64,000 bases of DNA from Microbacterium yannicii. GTDB lineage: Bacteria > Actinomycetota > Actinomycetes > Actinomycetales > Microbacteriaceae. Position numbers and translations under genes: made by a program. Shown here in pieces: positions 14,934-22,904 of the stretch; the first letter of the stretch is position 1; every line of letters starts with the position of its first letter. The notes beneath the pieces were generated by a model. The model had not been told where the DNA came from, ran no database searches, and saw only the letters and a list, made by a program, of their open reading frames with translations. The stretch covers positions 268,235 to 332,234 of the forward strand of contig NZ_JAMXMB010000040.1 in assembly GCF_024055635.1 (NCBI RefSeq), read 5' to 3'.

Positions 14934-16226
14934 TCAGCGTGGGGTGATGGCGGGGAGGCGGTATGTGCCTTCGGCGATCGCGGTGTCGCCGCCGTAGGCG
15001 CGGATGATGACGGTGAAAGGGCCTTCGGGGGCGGGCAGCCAGTTCGCGGCCTCGAGCGGGTCGGCCGGCCGGCCGTGCTGCACGTGGAGGGTGAGCGATC
15101 CGTCCTCGCCATAGTGGACGCCGGGGGTGCGGTCGCCGATGGAGTACCGGTCGATCTCGTTGGCGCTGAGCAGCCGCTGCGGGATCGTGTAGAGGGTCGC
15201 CGACCAGAAGAACCGGGCTTTGGGGAGCTGATCGGCGGTGAACGTGATCGTGTAGTCGGTGGCGCCGGTGATGTGGTTGCCGGCGGAGTCGACGAGCCAG
15301 CCGCCGTACCAGGCGATCGCCGGAGGAAGCCCGTAGAGTCCCTTCTTCGCACCGACGTTGCGGTTGTCGTACGCGCCCGCCATCTCCTCCCGGGTGCCGA
15401 ACAGTCCGGTCGAGTTCGAAGCATGGGAGGCGACGTCGTCGAGGTGGGCGATGCCGTCGGCCAGGCCCTGTTCGAACGCCGCCCGTTGGTTGTCATCGAG
15501 GTCGCTGGTGCGGAACGCGCCACGACCATCGAGGCCGACCGATGCCATGCGATCCCTGATGTCGCGGTCTTCCTCCAGCGCGGGCGCGAACTGCAGGAGA
15601 TAGTCGAGATAGTCGTAGAAGCGGATGTCGGTGGCCGCGGCCTCGTCCCAGGTCGGCCACGACAGCGGCTCGGCGGCGGGTGTCGGCGCGCCCAGGTGCT
15701 GCGACAGCGGGACGGCCGAATAGGAATGCTGAATGCGCCGCAGTTCATCGACGTCGCCATCGGTGAACGCGGTGCGCCCGAGGCAGCCGACGAAATCCGT
15801 GGAGGCGGTGATCACCCCGTCGAACTCCTCGGGCGTGCCGCCCGTCCATGACGGGCCGGCAAGGAGATAGCGGCCGGGACCGGTGCCGGTGGTGGCCGCG
15901 CTGACGTACCCCGCGTACACCGTGTAGAGGTCATGGAACGGGAGGATGTAGAACCGGTCGATCGCCGGCACCGTGATCACCCACGGCTCGGCCCGCAGAT
16001 CGAACCAACCCCACGAGTACGGGGTGTCGTTGTTCGGCGTCACGATGTCGGTGTTCGCCGGGGTGAACGGCTCCGAATAGTGCCGGTAGCTCCCGAACCC
16101 CCCGGTGAAACGGGGATCCTGAGCATCGACGGCCTGCTCGTACAGCGTGCGATAGTTCTCGATCATCGCGTACCCGAAGGTGTACGCATCGCGGGCGATC
16201 AACCGGAGAGCTGCCGCATCAGTCAT
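14934..16226 (-). CDS. DUF1254/DUF1214 domain protein
   Basis: A soluble-looking protein of 430 residues. The N-terminal half matches DUF1254 (FGYAMIENYRTLYEQ, NTDIVTPNNDTPYSWGWFDL, FYILPFHDLYTVYAGYV). The C-terminal half matches DUF1214 (YGLPPAIAWYGGWLVDS, ATLYTIPQRLLSANEIDRYS). Proteins of this pair are common in bacteria and giant viruses, but their biochemical role is unknown. No signal peptide is seen, although many relatives are exported. A TAGCGT box 7 bases before the ATG suggests a leaderless transcript. It lies within the 34-bp repeats, divergent from the hydrolase gene. Confidence 0.85.
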   Translation of the reverse strand: MTDAAALRLIARDAYTFGYAMIENYRTLYEQAVDAQDPRFTGGFGSYRHYSEPFTPANTDIVTPNNDTPYSWGWFDLRAEPWVITVPAIDRFYILPFHDLYTVYAGYVSAATTGTGPGRYLLAGPSWTGGTPEEFDGVITASTDFVGCLGRTAFTDGDVDELRRIQHSYSAVPLSQHLGAPTPAAEPLSWPTWDEAAATDIRFYDYLDYLLQFAPALEEDRDIRDRMASVGLDGRGAFRTSDLDDNQRAAFEQGLADGIAHLDDVASHASNSTGLFGTREEMAGAYDNRNVGAKKGLYGLPPAIAWYGGWLVDSAGNHITGATDYTITFTADQLPKARFFWSATLYTIPQRLLSANEIDRYSIGDRTPGVHYGEDGSLTLHVQHGRPADPLEAANWLPAPEGPFTVIIRAYGGDTAIAEGTYRLPAITPR

Positions 16227-16233
16227 AACTCCG

Positions 16234-16239
16234 ACGCTA
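16234..16239 (-). promoter_or_regulatory. -10 box of the DUF1254 gene (leaderless type)
   Basis: Minus-strand TAGCGT, then CGGAGTT, then the ATG at 16226. Almost the same string precedes the gene at 54013. Confidence 0.5.
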
Positions 16240-16418
16240 TCCGAGCACCATCGCGCACGTCAGCCTCCTCGCCCGATCGGGATCGAGTTGCGGGCGATTG
16301 ATCTGACGGACGGTGGCGACCTCGCGCGCCACTCTCTGGCACGCAATTGACGATCCTGATAGGCATGACCCGGGAGGGGCTTCTCAGAATCCGATCGAAT
16401 GAAACGGGAGAAAGCCGT

Positions 16419-17396
16419 ATGTGCACCGGACTGAGCTACACGACGAAGGACCACTATTTTGGTCGGAATCTCGACCTGGAGTTCTCCTACAACGAGACCG
16501 TGACCGTCACGCCGCGGAACTTCCCGTTCGAGTTCCGAAGGGCGGCGACGCTCACGACGCACCACGCGATCGTAGGCATCGCGACGATCGCCGAGGGGTA
16601 TCCGCTGTACTACGACGGGGCGAACGAAAAAGGACTGGGCATGGCGGGCCTGAACTTTCCGGACAACGCGGACTACAAGCCCGAAGCTTCCGACAAGACG
16701 AACATCACTCCCTTCGAGTTCATCCCATGGATCCTCGGGCAGTTCGAGACGGTCGAGGAAGTGAAGACGGCTCTCGCAGGCATCAGTCTGTTGAAGCTCT
16801 CATTCAGCAAGACTTTCCCCCTGTCTCCGCTGCACTGGATCATTGCGGACAAATCCCAGTCGATCATCGTCGAAAGCGTGAAAGAAGGACTACGCGTCTA
16901 CGACAATCCGTTCGGAGTGCTCACGAACAACCCGACGTTCGATATCCAGCGCTTCAATCTCAACAACTACATGCACCTGTCCACGTATCCTCCTGAGAAC
17001 CATTTCGCCAAGGGGGTACAGTTCGACACGTATAGCCGAGGAATGGGCGCCATCGGGCTTCCGGGCGACCTGTCGTCGGCGTCCCGCTTTGCAAAAGCGG
17101 TGTTCACGAGGATGAATTCCGTGGCGGGAGAGTCCGAATCAGAGTCGATCAGCCAGTTCTTCCAGATCCTCGGGTCCGTTGCGCAGCAACGCGGGTGCGT
17201 GCACGTCGGCGGCGAAGACGAATTCGAGATCACGATCTACTCGTCTTGTTGCAACACCGACCAGGGGATCTACTACTACACGACCTACGAGAATAGTCAG
17301 ATCACCGCCGTCGACATGCACAGGGAAGATCTCGACGGAACCACCCTGGTCGACTACCCGTTGATCAAAGGCCAACAGATCCACAGGCAGAACTGA
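16419..17396 (+). CDS. Choloylglycine hydrolase/penicillin V acylase family Ntn hydrolase
   Basis: A 325-residue amide hydrolase that should mature by removal of Met1 to expose catalytic Cys2 (MCTGLSY). By position the family catalytic set is complete: Cys2, Arg16 and Asp19 (GRNLDLE), Asn79 (AGLNF), Asn170 or 171 (LTNNP) and Arg223 (SRF). Asn rather than Tyr at the 79 position resembles bile salt hydrolases more than penicillin V acylase. There is no signal peptide, so it acts in the cytoplasm. A GGGAGAA lies 7 bases before the ATG. Base composition is visibly lower in G+C than the neighbours, with AT-ending codons frequent, indicating acquisition from another lineage. Natural substrate is unknown: conjugated bile salts, acyl-homoserine lactones and beta-lactams are all family substrates. 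Confidence 0.9.
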   Translation: MCTGLSYTTKDHYFGRNLDLEFSYNETVTVTPRNFPFEFRRAATLTTHHAIVGIATIAEGYPLYYDGANEKGLGMAGLNFPDNADYKPEASDKTNITPFEFIPWILGQFETVEEVKTALAGISLLKLSFSKTFPLSPLHWIIADKSQSIIVESVKEGLRVYDNPFGVLTNNPTFDIQRFNLNNYMHLSTYPPENHFAKGVQFDTYSRGMGAIGLPGDLSSASRFAKAVFTRMNSVAGESESESISQFFQILGSVAQQRGCVHVGGEDEFEITIYSSCCNTDQGIYYYTTYENSQITAVDMHREDLDGTTLVDYPLIKGQQIHRQN

Positions 17397-17651
17397 GCGG
17401 CCGCATTACCGACAGGCCCGCGACACCCCACCGCTGAGGCCTTGTCACGGCGGCTGCGCGGCGGGTATCTCCGCTGTGCAGCTGCGCGCAAGCGGGTCCC
17501 TATGCGGGCACCGCGCAGATGAGGGAGGTGCGCGCGCGTCCGATGGGGATCACTACCCGGGCAGTCAATTCGGGCGTCGTGCGCACTCTGGAGCTTGACC
17601 CCCTGGACCGAGTGGAGAGAGGTCGGCAGAGCTCGACGAACGGGACCTGGG

Positions 17652-17669
17652 ATGCCCCGTTGGCGGGGC
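17652..17669 (+). terminator. Hairpin after the island hydrolase gene
   Basis: TGCCCCG and CGGGGCA form a 7-bp stem around TTGG, followed by ATTTGG and a T-rich stretch 15 bases later. It is about 255 bases after the stop, so only a moderate candidate. Confidence 0.4.
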
Positions 17670-17698
17670 AATTTGGCGATGTCCTTTTTGCCCCGCGG

Positions 17699-17732
17699 TC
17701 CGCGGAATTCCGGGCCTCTCGGAGACAGAATG
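17699..17732. repeat. 34-bp direct repeat, right copy (island boundary)
   Basis: Second copy of the repeat at 14895-14928, 32 of 34 identical. It contains nested short palindromes (CGGAATTCCG, TCTC-G-GAGA) and lies 66 bases from the 3' end of tRNA-Ser. Confidence 0.75.
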
Positions 17733-17797
17733 TGACGATAACTGTGCCAGGGGATCTGAATCGAGTCTCGATCCCTTGAAAACACTGGGGTCACAGG

Positions 17798-17885
17798 TGG
17801 CGGAGGATGGGGGATTCGAACCCCCGAGGGCTTGCACCCAACACGCTTTCCAAGCGTGCGCCATAGGCCACTAGGCGAATCCTCC
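17798..17885 (-). tRNA. tRNA-Ser (GGA anticodon)
   Basis: Reverse-complement folds as a class II tRNA: acceptor GGAGGAT/ATCCTCC, anticodon stem CACGC/GCGTG with loop TTGGAAA (anticodon GGA, reading UCC/UCU), a long variable arm and T-arm GGGGGTTCGAATCCCCC. The CCA end is encoded (bases 17800-17798). Its 3' end faces the 34-bp repeats and the island. Confidence 0.97.
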
Positions 17886-17926
17886 AGGAGGCCCCGGAGG
17901 GCCGCCGACCATCCTACCCTGCTCGG

Positions 17927-20209
17927 CTACCGCGCCCGAACCGGCGCCGTCCCCGCGTACACGCTGCCGGGGCGGATGATGAGCGATCGCGGCGCGAGCA
18001 GCGCGAGGATCCGGCGCGACGGCGGCACCGACGCCAGCAGCGCGAGCCTCACGGAACCGGCGGCGTCGGCTGCGGCATCCCCCATCCACTGCGAGCGCGC
18101 GCCGGCACGCGAGTAACTCGCGCGCTCGATCGCGAGCACGACGGTGCTCATGTCGGATGCCGGTGCCCCGTGCTGCTCGACGAGCCGGCGTGCGAACGCG
18201 CGCGGCGTCTCGCTGGCCGGCACCGAGATGCCCACATCGATCGCCGCCTCCTGCACGGACTGCCACGCGGCCGCTGCGTCGCCGCTCCGGGCGGCAGCGT
18301 CCTGCTGGCGGCGGCGCAGCTCGCGGATGAGGAAGGGGAGGGCGAGGAGCACCAGCAGCGCCGCCACGACCCCGAAGATCGGGAGAGGATCGAGGCCGGT
18401 CTGTGAAGCCGCGCCGGCCGCGTTCTGCCGCTCTTCCTCGAGATCGATGCGGGCGCGGTCCCCGGGAGCCGTCGGGGTGGCGCTGGACTGGGGGGTGGCG
18501 GCATCCGGGTCCGTCGGCTGACCGGGCAGCGCCGCGTCGGACGAGAACGTCGTCGGCACACCGAGGCCCGATGTCGGCTCGAACGCGATCCAGCCGATGC
18601 CGTCGAAGTACACCTCCGGCCAGGCATGCAGCTGGGAGCTGTACACAGTGAACACCGGCTGGCCGTCGACGCTCTCCGTCGTCGGCGTTCCCGGCAGGTA
18701 GCCGACCACGATGCGCGACGGCATGTGCAGGGTGCGCGCCATCAGGGCGAAGGCCGATGCGAAGTGGATGCAGTAGCCCTCGCGCACCTCCAGGAACCGG
18801 GCGACCGCTTCGGCGCCGCTGCCGTCGAAGCCCTCCTCGACGGGCGCGTCCAGGGAGTACTTGAAGTCCCCGCCTCGGAACCAGCGCTGGAGGGCCGTGA
18901 GCCGGTCGTAGTCCGTCGCGGCATCCGCCGTCACCTGCAGCGCGAGCTCGCCGATGAGTGGAGGGATGTCGGTGGGCAGCTCGGTGGTCTCGTCGCGCAC
19001 CTGCGACCCCACCGCCGTGGTGGAGCGCACCTGCTCGAGCGAGGGACGTGCCGGAGCGTACGCGACCTCGTAGGACTGCCCCTGGGTCGAGCCGGTCGTC
19101 GAGGCGACCGTGTGGTTGTAGGGGACAGCACCCCACAGCCCTGCATTGAGACCATTGAGGCGGACCGCCGGGTACGGCACCGGCGCCCAGGGCGAGTCGA
19201 GGTTGACCACCTGGACGTTGGCCGTGTAGTCCACGACCCGGATGTCCTCCTCGGTGTCGATCGCGCCGAAAGGGGTCTCGGCGGCGAGGGAGATCGTCTG
19301 GGCCCGGTCGGGCTCCCACACGCCGCCCTCGAAGCGCGACAGCGTCGTCGCGCGCAGATACGGCACGGAGGGGGCGTTCGTCCGCACCCGGAGCACCTCG
19401 GCGTCCTGCGGGCGGCGCAGATCGTCACCGAGCTGCAGCGTCGCGTCGATCCCGGGCCCCGGTCCGATGCCCGATCCGGCCCGGGCGCCCGGCTGCGGCA
19501 GCACCGGCGTGGCCACGACGGCCACGACGATCGCGATCGCGCCGATGCCGAGGGCGGTCGCCGGGACGCCGGCGGTGCGCTCCGCCTCGCGCTCCATCGG
19601 CTTCTCGCGCGAGCGCGTCTCGGACCGGATGAGGAAGAGGATCGTCATCGCGAGGAACACGAACCCGACCACGTCGACGTCGCTCGGTGCGGCGATCGCC
19701 GGGATCAGTGAGACCGCGACGATGCCGACGGAGGCGAGGAGCGGCATCCGTGCCGTCACCGCCACGTGGTCGACGATGATCGTGAGCAGTCCCATCGCGC
19801 CGACCACGACGAACGCCAACGACAGCGTCGGCTCGAGCGGCGCCGCCCCTACAGCGATCTGCTCCATCGCCGACCCGACCAGGAGCGGCACGGCGCGCAG
19901 CGTGTCGAGCGTCGGGATCACCCAGAGCAGGGCGGTGTCGCGCAGGAACACCAGGGTCATGAACACGACCCACACCGCCGCCTCGATCAAGGTGACGGCG
20001 ACGGCGGGGAGCCGGTAGCGGCGGGCGCTGTAGCCGGCCGCGAGCACCATCGTCGCGAGCAGCAGCGCGCCGATGAGCCACCAGCCGGGATCGATGACGC
20101 GCACCACCGGCAGGAGTGCCGCCAGCAGCGCCGCGAGGATCGAGATCGTCAGCAGGCGCTCGCCGCCGCGGCCGCGGGCGATGCGGGCAGCGGCCTCAGC
20201 CGAAGACAT
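17927..20209 (-). CDS. Transglutaminase-like membrane protein (TgpA/DUF3488 type)
   Basis: A 760-residue membrane protein. The N-terminal 240 residues contain about seven hydrophobic segments (first at LLTISILAALLAALLPVV). An extracytoplasmic transglutaminase-like domain follows, with Cys in REGYCIHFASAFALMAR and His/Asp in HAWPEVYFDGIGWIAFEP. Then come an acidic Pro/Ala-rich linker, one more membrane segment (FGVVAALLVLLALPFLI) and a C-terminal DUF4129-like cytoplasmic region. It is the last gene of the moxR-DUF58-transglutaminase operon common in actinobacteria, thought to act on cell-envelope proteins. The start ATG 20209 overlaps the upstream gene by 14 bases. Confidence 0.88.
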   Translation of the reverse strand: MSSAEAAARIARGRGGERLLTISILAALLAALLPVVRVIDPGWWLIGALLLATMVLAAGYSARRYRLPAVAVTLIEAAVWVVFMTLVFLRDTALLWVIPTLDTLRAVPLLVGSAMEQIAVGAAPLEPTLSLAFVVVGAMGLLTIIVDHVAVTARMPLLASVGIVAVSLIPAIAAPSDVDVVGFVFLAMTILFLIRSETRSREKPMEREAERTAGVPATALGIGAIAIVVAVVATPVLPQPGARAGSGIGPGPGIDATLQLGDDLRRPQDAEVLRVRTNAPSVPYLRATTLSRFEGGVWEPDRAQTISLAAETPFGAIDTEEDIRVVDYTANVQVVNLDSPWAPVPYPAVRLNGLNAGLWGAVPYNHTVASTTGSTQGQSYEVAYAPARPSLEQVRSTTAVGSQVRDETTELPTDIPPLIGELALQVTADAATDYDRLTALQRWFRGGDFKYSLDAPVEEGFDGSGAEAVARFLEVREGYCIHFASAFALMARTLHMPSRIVVGYLPGTPTTESVDGQPVFTVYSSQLHAWPEVYFDGIGWIAFEPTSGLGVPTTFSSDAALPGQPTDPDAATPQSSATPTAPGDRARIDLEEERQNAAGAASQTGLDPLPIFGVVAALLVLLALPFLIRELRRRQQDAAARSGDAAAAWQSVQEAAIDVGISVPASETPRAFARRLVEQHGAPASDMSTVVLAIERASYSRAGARSQWMGDAAADAAGSVRLALLASVPPSRRILALLAPRSLIIRPGSVYAGTAPVRAR

Positions 20210-21455
20210 GGTGCACCCCGCGACCGATGGCATTCCCCCATGCGACGCCGAGGTCGCGATCGGGCCCGATGGAGGCGACATGCCAGCCGTGGTCGGCCGC
20301 GATGTCGAGCGCCTCGCCGATGGGGGCCGCGGCGAGCAGCAGAGGAAGCGTGCTGTGATGCGAGACGGGTCCGACCGCCACGGCATCGGCGGGGTCGAGC
20401 CGGCCGACGATCACCACGACCGGCCCGGTCGACACGCCGGCGAACAGCCGCGGAAGGCGGGGGAGCGCGTCGTCGCGGTGCGCGGTCACGGTGGCGAACT
20501 GCACCAGCATCGCGTCGACGGCGGTCATGTCGCCGCCGTCGATGCGGTCGGCGAGCACCGTGCCCTCGGAGTCGAGCACCTCGACGGCATAGCCGTCATG
20601 GACGAGCCGGGCGACCGCCGAGACGCACGCCGAGACGCCGGCTTCGAAACCGGCGTCCGCGCCGGGCGCGCGCAGGGCATCGGCCGACCAGCGCAGAGCC
20701 GCCCGATCGAGCACGACCGTCGCCTCGGGGGTGGACTCCTGCTCCTCCTGGCGCACCATCAGCTCGTCGCGGTGCGCAGTCGCGCGCCAGTGGATGCGGC
20801 GCATCGAGTCGCCCGAGGCGTACGGGCGCGCGACGAGGTTGTCGGCGCCTTGACCGAGCTGGTCGGTCGTGGTGTGCAGCAAGCCGCCGGTGGCGCCCGC
20901 ATAGTCGATGAGCGGCGGCAGGTCCACGACGGCCGGTGCGACGGTGACCGGCGTCCTCTGGCCGAACACGACGGTGCGGCCGGCGAGCCCGAACGGGTCC
21001 GACGTGCGCACCGTGAGCGGGCCGATCGAGTGGACGCCGCGTCGTGCGCCGGTGAGGGTGTACGCGAGCAGGATGCTGCGCACGCCGCCGCGCTCGCCGC
21101 CGCGCAGTCCCGAGCCGAGCGCCGGGAAGGGGCCTTCGGCCTTGCCGCGGAGCCCCTGCGGCAGGGCGTCCCGCCACGTGCCAGGTGCGGTCGGCAGCGC
21201 GGTGCGGACCTCCACGCGCACCGAGACCTTCGACTCGCTGCCGACGGACGCGACGTCGGGTACGAGCGAGCGCGTGACGACGTCGGTGCGGCGGCCCACG
21301 TACAGCGAGGCGACGCTCGCCGCGACGACGGCGAGCAGCAGGATGCCGTAGTACATGAGCTCGACCAGTCCGGCCTCGTTCGCGACGATGAACCCGGCGA
21401 TCGCGAGGACCACCGCGCCGGTTCCCCGGGCGGTCAGCGGCCACACGCGTCTCAT
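20196..21455 (-). CDS. DUF58 domain protein
   Basis: A 419-residue protein with two N-terminal membrane segments (TGAVVLAIAGFIVANEAGLV and MYYGILLLAVVAASVASLY) and a DUF58/vWA-like cytoplasmic region. The hallmark is VARPYASGDSMRRIHWRATA, followed by DELMVRQEEQE. Such proteins are usual partners of MoxR ATPases. The start ATG 21455 is 7 bases after the moxR stop, and the 3' end overlaps the transglutaminase gene, so the three are surely one transcript. Confidence 0.88.
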   Translation of the reverse strand: MRRVWPLTARGTGAVVLAIAGFIVANEAGLVELMYYGILLLAVVAASVASLYVGRRTDVVTRSLVPDVASVGSESKVSVRVEVRTALPTAPGTWRDALPQGLRGKAEGPFPALGSGLRGGERGGVRSILLAYTLTGARRGVHSIGPLTVRTSDPFGLAGRTVVFGQRTPVTVAPAVVDLPPLIDYAGATGGLLHTTTDQLGQGADNLVARPYASGDSMRRIHWRATAHRDELMVRQEEQESTPEATVVLDRAALRWSADALRAPGADAGFEAGVSACVSAVARLVHDGYAVEVLDSEGTVLADRIDGGDMTAVDAMLVQFATVTAHRDDALPRLPRLFAGVSTGPVVVIVGRLDPADAVAVGPVSHHSTLPLLLAAAPIGEALDIAADHGWHVASIGPDRDLGVAWGNAIGRGVHHVFG

Positions 21456-21462
21456 GATCAGC

Positions 21463-22485
21463 TCACTGACGGGCGGCGATCGGCACCCGCACGTTGGCGG
21501 CGATGCGCTCGAGGATGGTCGCGATGGCGTCGGCCGCACTGCCGCCGCGTGCGCCACCCGCGGCGCGCGTGGGGATGAGGCGGTGCGCGAAGACGGCGGC
21601 CAGGAGCGCGGTGATGTCATCGGGGATGACGAAGCCGCGACCGTCGAGGGCGGCCCAGACCTTCGCCGCGCGCACGAGCTGCAGTGTGGCGCGTGGACTG
21701 GCGCCCAGCCGCAGATCGCTGTGCGTGCGGGTGGCCTGTGCGAGCGCCACGGCGTAGTCCTCGATCGCCGGTGCGACGTGCACCGCCCGGGCCCACGCGA
21801 CGAGCCCCGAGACCTCGTCGGCCGAGACCACGGGTGCGAGAACGTCGAGCGGGTTGGCGGCGTCGCGCTGGCGCAGCATGAGCGCCTCGGAGCGGGCGTC
21901 CGGATAGCCCATCGAGATGCGCATCATGAAGCGGTCGCGCTGGGCCTCGGGAAGGGCGTAGGTGCCCTCCATCTCGAGGGGGTTCTGGGTCGCGACGACG
22001 AGGAACGGCTCGGGCACGTAGTGCGTCCGGCCGTCGACGGTCACCTGGCGCTCCTCCATGGCCTCCAGCAGTGCCGACTGGGTCTTGGGGGAGGAGCGGT
22101 TGATCTCGTCCGCGATGACGATGTTCGCGAAGATGGCGCCGGGCTTGAACTCGAACTCACGATCGACCGGGTTGAACACGCTGACCCCGGTCACATCTCC
22201 CGGCAGCAGATCCGGCGTGAACTGGATGCGGCGGACCGTCGCGTCCACGGAGGTCGCCAGGGCCCGCGCGAGCATGGTCTTGCCGACGCCGGGCACGTCC
22301 TCGATGAGCAGATGCCCCTCCGCGAGCAGGCATACCAGCGCACTGCGCACCGCGTCGGGCTTCCCGTCGATGACCGTGCCGACCGCGTGCAGGATCGCGT
22401 CCGTGATGCGGGCGAATCCCTCGGCCGTGAGCGCGCCGGCGCGTGCCTCCGGTCCCCTCCGGGCATCCGTCGCGGTGTCGACCAT
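21463..22485 (-). CDS. MoxR-family AAA+ ATPase
   Basis: A 340-residue AAA ATPase with chaperone-like roles in assembling vWA-domain or envelope proteins. Walker A is EDVPGVGKTMLARAL; Walker B is IVIADEINRSSPKTQSALLE; a sensor 1 ATQNPLEMEG and arginine-finger region FMMRISMGYP follow. The start ATG 22485 has a GAGGAGG five bases upstream. It is the first gene of its operon. Confidence 0.92.
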   Translation of the reverse strand: MVDTATDARRGPEARAGALTAEGFARITDAILHAVGTVIDGKPDAVRSALVCLLAEGHLLIEDVPGVGKTMLARALATSVDATVRRIQFTPDLLPGDVTGVSVFNPVDREFEFKPGAIFANIVIADEINRSSPKTQSALLEAMEERQVTVDGRTHYVPEPFLVVATQNPLEMEGTYALPEAQRDRFMMRISMGYPDARSEALMLRQRDAANPLDVLAPVVSADEVSGLVAWARAVHVAPAIEDYAVALAQATRTHSDLRLGASPRATLQLVRAAKVWAALDGRGFVIPDDITALLAAVFAHRLIPTRAAGGARGGSAADAIATILERIAANVRVPIAARQ

Positions 22486-22660
22486 CAAGGCCTCCTCTTC
22501 CGCCCGTGAGCGGGCGGGTGGGCGGGTGTCTGCAGGCGTCCTCGCCCACGCCTCGATCCTATCCACGGGGCGCGTGCAGCGGCACTGGGAGAACGCTGGA
22601 TGCCGCGGCCCGGCGAGCGTCGCCACGACGACCGTCCCGGCTCGCTCGAGCAGTGGTGTG

Positions 22661-22691
22661 TGACATCACCCCTGCGCGGAGCGGTTAGACT
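22661..22691 (+). promoter_or_regulatory. Probable promoter of the SRP RNA gene
   Basis: TGACAT at 22661-22666 and TAGACT at 22686-22691 could serve as -35 and -10, with a long 19-base spacer. The RNA would begin a few bases downstream. Confidence 0.4.
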
Positions 22692-22692
22692 G

Positions 22693-22789
22693 TCGGAAGC
22701 TCTCCGCGAGGCGGCATCCAGGCCAACTCCCCCAGGACGGAAACGTAGCAAGGGTAACCAGGCTCTGCCGGGTTCGCGGAGAGTCTTAA
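22693..22789 (+). ncRNA. ffs: Small signal recognition particle RNA (4.5S type)
   Basis: The conserved SRP RNA core is evident: CCAGG near 22719, GGACGGAAACG with the asymmetric loop, AGCAAGGGTAACCAGG and CTGCCGGG. The ends close by pairing of CTCTCCGCGA at 22700-22709 with TCGCGGAGAG at 22774-22783. A T-rich tail (CTTAATTTTCC) follows and should end the transcript. The RNA binds Ffh and targets membrane proteins. End points are approximate. Confidence 0.92.
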
Positions 22790-22810
22790 TTTTCCCCGGC
22801 GCTTCGACGA

Positions 22811-22904
22811 GCTCAGCGACCGGATCGGTCTCAGTGACCGGATCGGGCTCAGCGACCGGATCGGGCTCAGCGACCGGATCGGGCTCAGCGTCCGGATGGG
22901 CTCA
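22811..22904. repeat. Tandem array of an 18-bp unit, five copies plus a partial
   Basis: Units of GCTCAGCGACCGGATCGG start at 22811, 22829, 22847, 22865 and 22883, with a partial sixth that supplies the nudK stop codon. Units 3 and 4 are identical; 1, 2 and 5 differ at one to three positions. Just left lies GCTTCGACGAGCTCAGCGAC, a form of the short palindromic element scattered in actinobacterial genomes, from which the array probably expanded. Confidence 0.9.

Larger units (their letters stand above)
17397..17797. other. 401-bp gene-free stretch after the hydrolase
   Basis: No convincing gene on either strand. It holds a hairpin TGCCCCG-TTGG-CGGGGCA near 17652-17669 followed by ATTT, which may end the hydrolase transcript, then the right copy of the 34-bp repeat, and finally the 3' flank of tRNA-Ser. 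Confidence 0.6.

Noticed and set aside
14895..17732. Insertion sequence
   Set aside because: No transposase frame and no terminal inverted repeats are present; only direct repeats.
17397..17794. A 146-codon minus-strand frame in the island flank
   Set aside because: Composition is mixed Arg/Pro/His without any motif, no start signal is present, and it runs across the 34-bp repeat and hairpin.
17699..17885. Classical tRNA attachment site (repeat of the tRNA 3' end)
   Set aside because: The 34-bp repeat is 66 bases away from the tRNA and shares no sequence with its 3' end, so it is not a tRNA-derived att site.
22811..22904. Possible CRISPR array
   Set aside because: Units are contiguous 18-mers without spacers, and no cas genes are nearby; it is a tandem repeat.
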